A stretch of DNA of 64,000 nucleotides, taken from the NCBI GenBank assembly GCA_963854835.1, contig OY978525.1:56318355-56382354 (forward strand), given 5' to 3'. The stretch is from Megamerina dolium. Lineage: Eukaryota > Arthropoda > Insecta > Diptera > Megamerinidae. Made by a program: the position numbers and the translations under genes. Numbering within the stretch: position 1 is the stretch's first letter; the number at the start of each line of letters is the position of its first letter. The notes beneath the pieces are model-generated. The model searched no databases and was not told where the DNA came from. It saw only the letters and a program-made list of their open reading frames with translations. Shown in pieces: positions 59,967-64,000 of the stretch.

Positions 59967-62819
59967 CAACAGTGGGTTGCCCCATCATTCACATTTCACA
60001 ACTACAGCGTGTGCCAAGCAGCTTGACTATTGATGGAAAATTGAACAATATGGAATTCATGTTAACCCTGGATACTGGTGCATCACATTCTATAATCAAG
60101 AGCGATTTGGTAAAGAGGTTTGAGCCTTTAATAGAAATAAAATTACGTACAGCAACGGGTGAGGATGCACAAATTCTGGGTAAGAAAAAGAAATGATTAT
60201 CTATTGGAAATTGCACGTGGGAACATGAATTCATTGTGGCCGACATTATCGATGACGTAATAATTGGTGTTGATTTTATGATTAACAACGGATTTACGAT
60301 AGATTTATATCAACGGATACTACATTATGCAAATGTCGAATTACCATTGAACATCGGTTACAAGCGGAGTGGAAACATCAAACGAGTACTGACATGTCAA
60401 CGCCAAGAGGTTCCAGCAAAATCAGAAGCGGTGATTTGGGTACAGATAAATGTGAATGATGGGACAGGCAAGTTGTGGTTAGTGAAAACAGATAAAGAAA
60501 TACAAAATAAAAACATCATACTTGGTAGGACGTTAGTAGAACCTCAAGAAAATGGAATAGTACCGGTGCGAATATTAAATATAACTAATACATCTACAGT
60601 TGTGAAGAAAGGAATGGTGATTGGTCATTGCCAGGAAGTTACTGCCGTAGTAGACTGCGAAAAGGGTGGAAGATCAGGAACTGTCAGTGCGGAAATAAAA
60701 GCACAGATGGGAGAGTGGGCAGGTGTGCTTACCAAACAGCAAACAGAAAAGGCTTTACAACTATTGGAGAAGTACAGTTCAATCTTTTCTTCAAATGGAA
60801 AAACTGGAGGACGAACAACCATCGTGAAGCATCACATTGACACCGGTGATTCTAGACCAATTCGTCAAACACCACGACGAGTTCCATTGGCCAAAAGAGA
60901 CGAAGCCATGAAGCTGATTTCCGATATGCAGAAACAAGGTGTTACTGAATCAATATCGAGTCCATGGAGTTCACCAGTTGTGCTGGTAAAGAAGAAGGAT
61001 GGAAGTACTCGATTCTGTGTGGATTACAGAAAGCTAAATGATATTACGAAAAAAGACAGCTATCCACTGCCACGAATCGATGACACTCTGGACACACTAT
61101 CTGGTGTGAAGTGGTTCTCAACTCTTGATTTGCAAAGTGGAACTTGGTAAGGTAGACAAAGAAAAAACAGCTTTCAGTATTGGCGATGGTCTATGACAAT
61201 TTACAGTCATGCCATTTGGTTTATGCAATGCGCCAGCTACTTTCGAACGTTTGATGGAGCGTGTACTCAGAGGACTACACTGGAAAACGTGCTTGGTGTA
61301 CCTCGATGACATTATATGAGATGGGAAAAGACTTTAACGACCACCTGGAAAAGTTAAAAGAAGTGTTTGAGCGTATACAATCAGCAGGGCTTAAACTGAA
61401 TATGAAAAAGTGTTCACTATTCAGGCGAGAAGTTAAATATCTTGGTCATAAAGTAACAACAGAAGGGGTACATACCGACGAGGAGAAAGTAGCAGCAGCC
61501 TATTCCGTCGAATCTTCACGAGTTAAGAAGCTTCCTAGGCTTATGCACCTACTATAGACGATTTGTTCTTGGATTTGCGAACATCACCAGCAGTCTGCAT
61601 GAGTTGACAAGAAAGAACAAACCATTTGTATGAGGCGAGGACCAACAGAAAGCATTCGGACAACTGAAAGAAAGACTCTGTTCAGCACCTGTATTAGCGT
61701 ATCCAGTACCTGGACAAAAGATTGTGTTGCGAGTGATGCGAGTGGCTATGGAATAGGTGGTGTGCTCTCTCAGATCATAGATGGGCAAGAAAAAGTAATA
61801 GCATACTACAGTAAAATCCTGTCGAAGCCAGAAAGAAATTACTGTGTTACTCGAAGAGAGTTGCTCGCAATACTGGAATGTGTAAAGTATTTCCATAAAT
61901 ACTTGTACGGTCAGTCATTTCATCTAGGAACTGACCACGCAGCGCTAAGGTGGTTATTACAATTTAAAAACCCAGAAGGACAATCGGCGCGCTGGATTGA
62001 AAGGCTGCAGAGTTATGATTTTACCATCGAACATCGTAAAGGAGGACATCTCGGCAACGCGGATGCTCTATCTCGTCGTTCTTGCAAAATGGAATGTAAA
62101 CATTGTTCTCGAGTAGAAAGCAAGGAGCACATTGTCGACATATGACTTACGAATATATTGCCGGAGGAGTCATGAACCACTGAACGAGTGCAAGAAGATC
62201 AGCGGAACGACCCAGATCTCGTAAAGATTATGGAATACAGGGAGCAGGGCATACGTCCAGATTGGCAAGAAATGGCTAATAGGAGTCCAATAGCGAAGGC
62301 ATACTGGACGCAGTGGCAAAGCCTGCACTTACGAGACGGAGGGCATTTGGGAATCACCAAAACCGTCGAAAAAATAACGAAACGATTTTATTGGGTTGGA
62401 TGCCATGACCATGTCGCTGATTGGATTCGGAAGTGTAAGCAATGTGCAATGGCCAAAGGTCCCACTAAGAAAAGTCGAGATCAACCGAAGGTAATTATAC
62501 TAGCGAAAAGCGGGAGCAGTTGAATGAAGTACATCAGTTCATCAGAGAGCGGTCGCAGATGATAAGCGATAAGATGAAGGCCAGGTATGACTTGAAAGCA
62601 AATTCAAAAGGGTTCTATGGAGGAGAGCTTATAATGCTTCATAATCCACAACGAAAGTAAGGCCTGTCCCCTAAACTACAGACTCATTGGGAAGGACCAT
62701 ATGAGATTATAGCAAAGATAAATGACTTAGTGTATCGTATTCAACGTGCCTGGAATAAAAGAGCAAAGTTTAAAGTAGTGCACTTGGAGCGACTTGCGCC
62801 ATATCGAGGGAAAGTATAA
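59929..62819 (+). pseudogene. pol: Pol of copy E, broken and deleted
   Basis: The protease part ends at a TGA after GKKKK (60194-60196), as in copy A. RT stops after LDLQSG by the same direct-repeat deletion as A, then YLDDI(I) with the same local damage, and the same 11-bp deletion at the RT-RNase H junction. RNase H has VASDASGYG as in A. Two further deletions remove the segment before the integrase zinc finger and nearly the whole integrase core (from about 62479). The end with WEGPYEI is present in sequence. Confidence 0.88.
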
Positions 62820-62857
62820 AAACTTGTTGGGGACGAACAAGGTTAAGAGGAGGGCAG

Positions 62858-63276
62858 TGTAACGAGTATCGATAGTTGGTTACTCATCACTATTGTGACT
62901 GAGACTGTTGGCAGCATCGAAACGGATATAAACAAAAAGAAATAAGCAATAACCAGAACAGGCTAACGAGAAAGAAAGAGAAGAAAAGGGTGTTACCAAC
63001 AGAGTGTAAATAGAGCCAGTGTTGAGAAGAGACAATCAATTTGATCTCGAACATGTTTGCAGAAACATCGATACAGAGGCAAAAATTGCAAGTACATTTA
63101 AGTGTTATTGTAAATAGTTGATTATAAGCAGAGTTGATTGTACATGAGATTATTAAATAAATTGTTGTTGTATATAGTTGTATAAAAAAAAGTGTTGCAG
63201 GTATTATTAACAGAATCCAGTGATCGAACAAGGTAATTCAAATAGAATTAAACGCTCACAGAATAAAAACGTAGCA
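62858..63276 (+). repeat. 3' LTR of copy E
   Basis: It is 419 bp, preceded by the purine tract 62845-62857. TATCGATA is at 62867-62874. A small deletion before AGGGTGTTACC shortens it. ATATGTTATG follows. Confidence 0.9.
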
Positions 63277-63676
63277 ATATGTTATGTTGTAGTACATAAA
63301 CGAAACAAGGTGAGGCCTTACTCGTTATCAAAATAGTTGCATTTATATATTGATCATTTTCCATATATGATCATCCATAGTCATTAGCTCCTCAAAAAAA
63401 AGAATATAAAATATAATATATATATTTGGAGCTTCTCCAACATCGAATCTTGTTTCGAAGGGTCATCGCTAACATAATAGTATGTGCACTCCATTATCAA
63501 TCAATCAATCAAATAATTATTATGTATCACAGAGGGCTAGTACAATAATAATTATTTAAAAATGTAGCTTCTCCTAATCATCTGACCTTGGTCCGATGGG
63601 TCGTTACCATATGTCATAAGCACCATAACTATTGTTTTTTTTTTAAATAGTGGGCTATTCGTTATCTCATCTTCAT
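63277..63676. other. AT-rich spacer, nothing recognised
   Basis: Short imperfect repeats only, for example two similar blocks ending TCATCGC/TCGTTACCATA after GGAGCTTCTCC and GTAGCTTCTCC (about 63427 and 63565). Confidence 0.35.
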
Positions 63677-64000
63677 TAAAAAAAAAATAAATATGTGGCA
63701 CTTAAAGCCCCAAAGGGCTCATTGGCCGAGCTTCTTTTCCATTACTGTTGTGCGTCTTAAATTTTTAGACAGTATTAGAAGGGACCTACTTATTTTAGGC
63801 GGTTCCGAACGGCAGAACACTTGTGACATCACTTTTTCTGAGCTTTGTCACAGAGTTCTTTTAGAAGCTTTTTCATGGCAAGTTGTTACTGTCGGAAGAA
63901 CTGCAATTGCTTGCCGACAGGTGGGTACCGTTCGAAAGAAAAATCTTATCGATATTAAATTTGTTATGCATCAGCCGGGTATTGAACCACGACCTACAGA
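63677..64000 (-). mobile_element. tRNA-derived SINE, cut by the window end
   Basis: Plus-strand left side has the A-tail (63677-63690), then ATGTGGCACTTAAAGCCCC and the whole body; the B box GGTTCAATACC is at the right edge and the first part of the tRNA head is outside the window. Same family as 41307-41667. Confidence 0.85.

Larger units (their letters stand above)
58283..63276 (+). mobile_element. Family G Ty3/gypsy element, copy E (defective)
   Basis: The 5' LTR is truncated and the 3' LTR complete. Gag and Pol have stops, frameshifts and deletions, several shared with copy A. Most of the integrase core is deleted. ATAT follows the 3' LTR. The 3' LTR end reads GTAGCA instead of GTAACA. 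Confidence 0.9.

Overview
The window reads as a heterochromatin-like, transposon-packed stretch of an insect genome, most probably a higher fly. The evidence is short GT..AG introns in the one host gene, many eukaryotic retroelement families (Ty3/gypsy, BEL/Pao, jockey, LOA), a tRNA-derived SINE, mariner- and P-like DNA transposon remnants and a Maverick/Polinton. The species cannot be named from sequence alone. Only one ordinary host gene is recognisable: a DXO/Rai1-type decapping exonuclease on the minus strand at 3.87-5.25 kb.

Layout. 1-2.7 kb: 3' part of a CsRn1-like Ty3/gypsy element. 2.9-3.6 kb: an RNA-like foldback and a SINE. 3.87-5.25 kb: the DXO-like gene. 5.4-8.2 kb: a MITE with TIRs, a (GA)n foldback, a BEL/Pao integrase scrap and a mariner-derived MITE. 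8.87-31.84 kb: a cluster of one Ty3/gypsy family, here called family G, with about 437-bp LTRs starting TGTAACGAG. It holds minus-strand copy A (8871-14787), a three-LTR composite B/C (16056-24534), copy D (25058-31009), and two further LTRs stacked behind D. 32-33.2 kb: P-element-like transposase remnant and SINE piece. 35-49 kb: a decayed AT-rich Maverick/Polinton with protein-primed DNA polymerase B, integrase and small virion-type proteins, itself interrupted by a nearly complete jockey-clade LINE and two SINEs. 49.8-57.1 kb: a gypsy fragment, two LOA-clade LINE remnants and a truncated second jockey copy. 57.3-63.3 kb: a short MITE and family G copy E. The window ends inside another SINE.

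How family G works. Gag has an N-terminal SAP-like domain, a coiled coil of variable length and a CCHC zinc knuckle. Pol (PR-RT-RNase H-IN with GPY/F) lies in the -1 frame. The junction carries GTTAAAC, a 6-nt spacer and a perfect 11-bp hairpin, the layout of a programmed -1 ribosomal frameshift signal. The preserved insertion junctions all lie at ATAT, and an empty copy of the MITE shows that composite B/C occupies one target site. Copies A and E share many inactivating lesions, so a defective lineage apparently moved in trans.

The most unusual signal is in the Polinton. A 33-bp module made of two 15-nt hairpins (6-bp stem, 3-nt loop; starts spaced 16 and 17 nt alternately) recurs singly or in tandem inside at least four different coding regions and once outside them. 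It adds 11 codons per unit and is read on both strands and in more than one phase. It looks like a palindromic, frame-preserving mini-element; I know of no description of it in Polintons.
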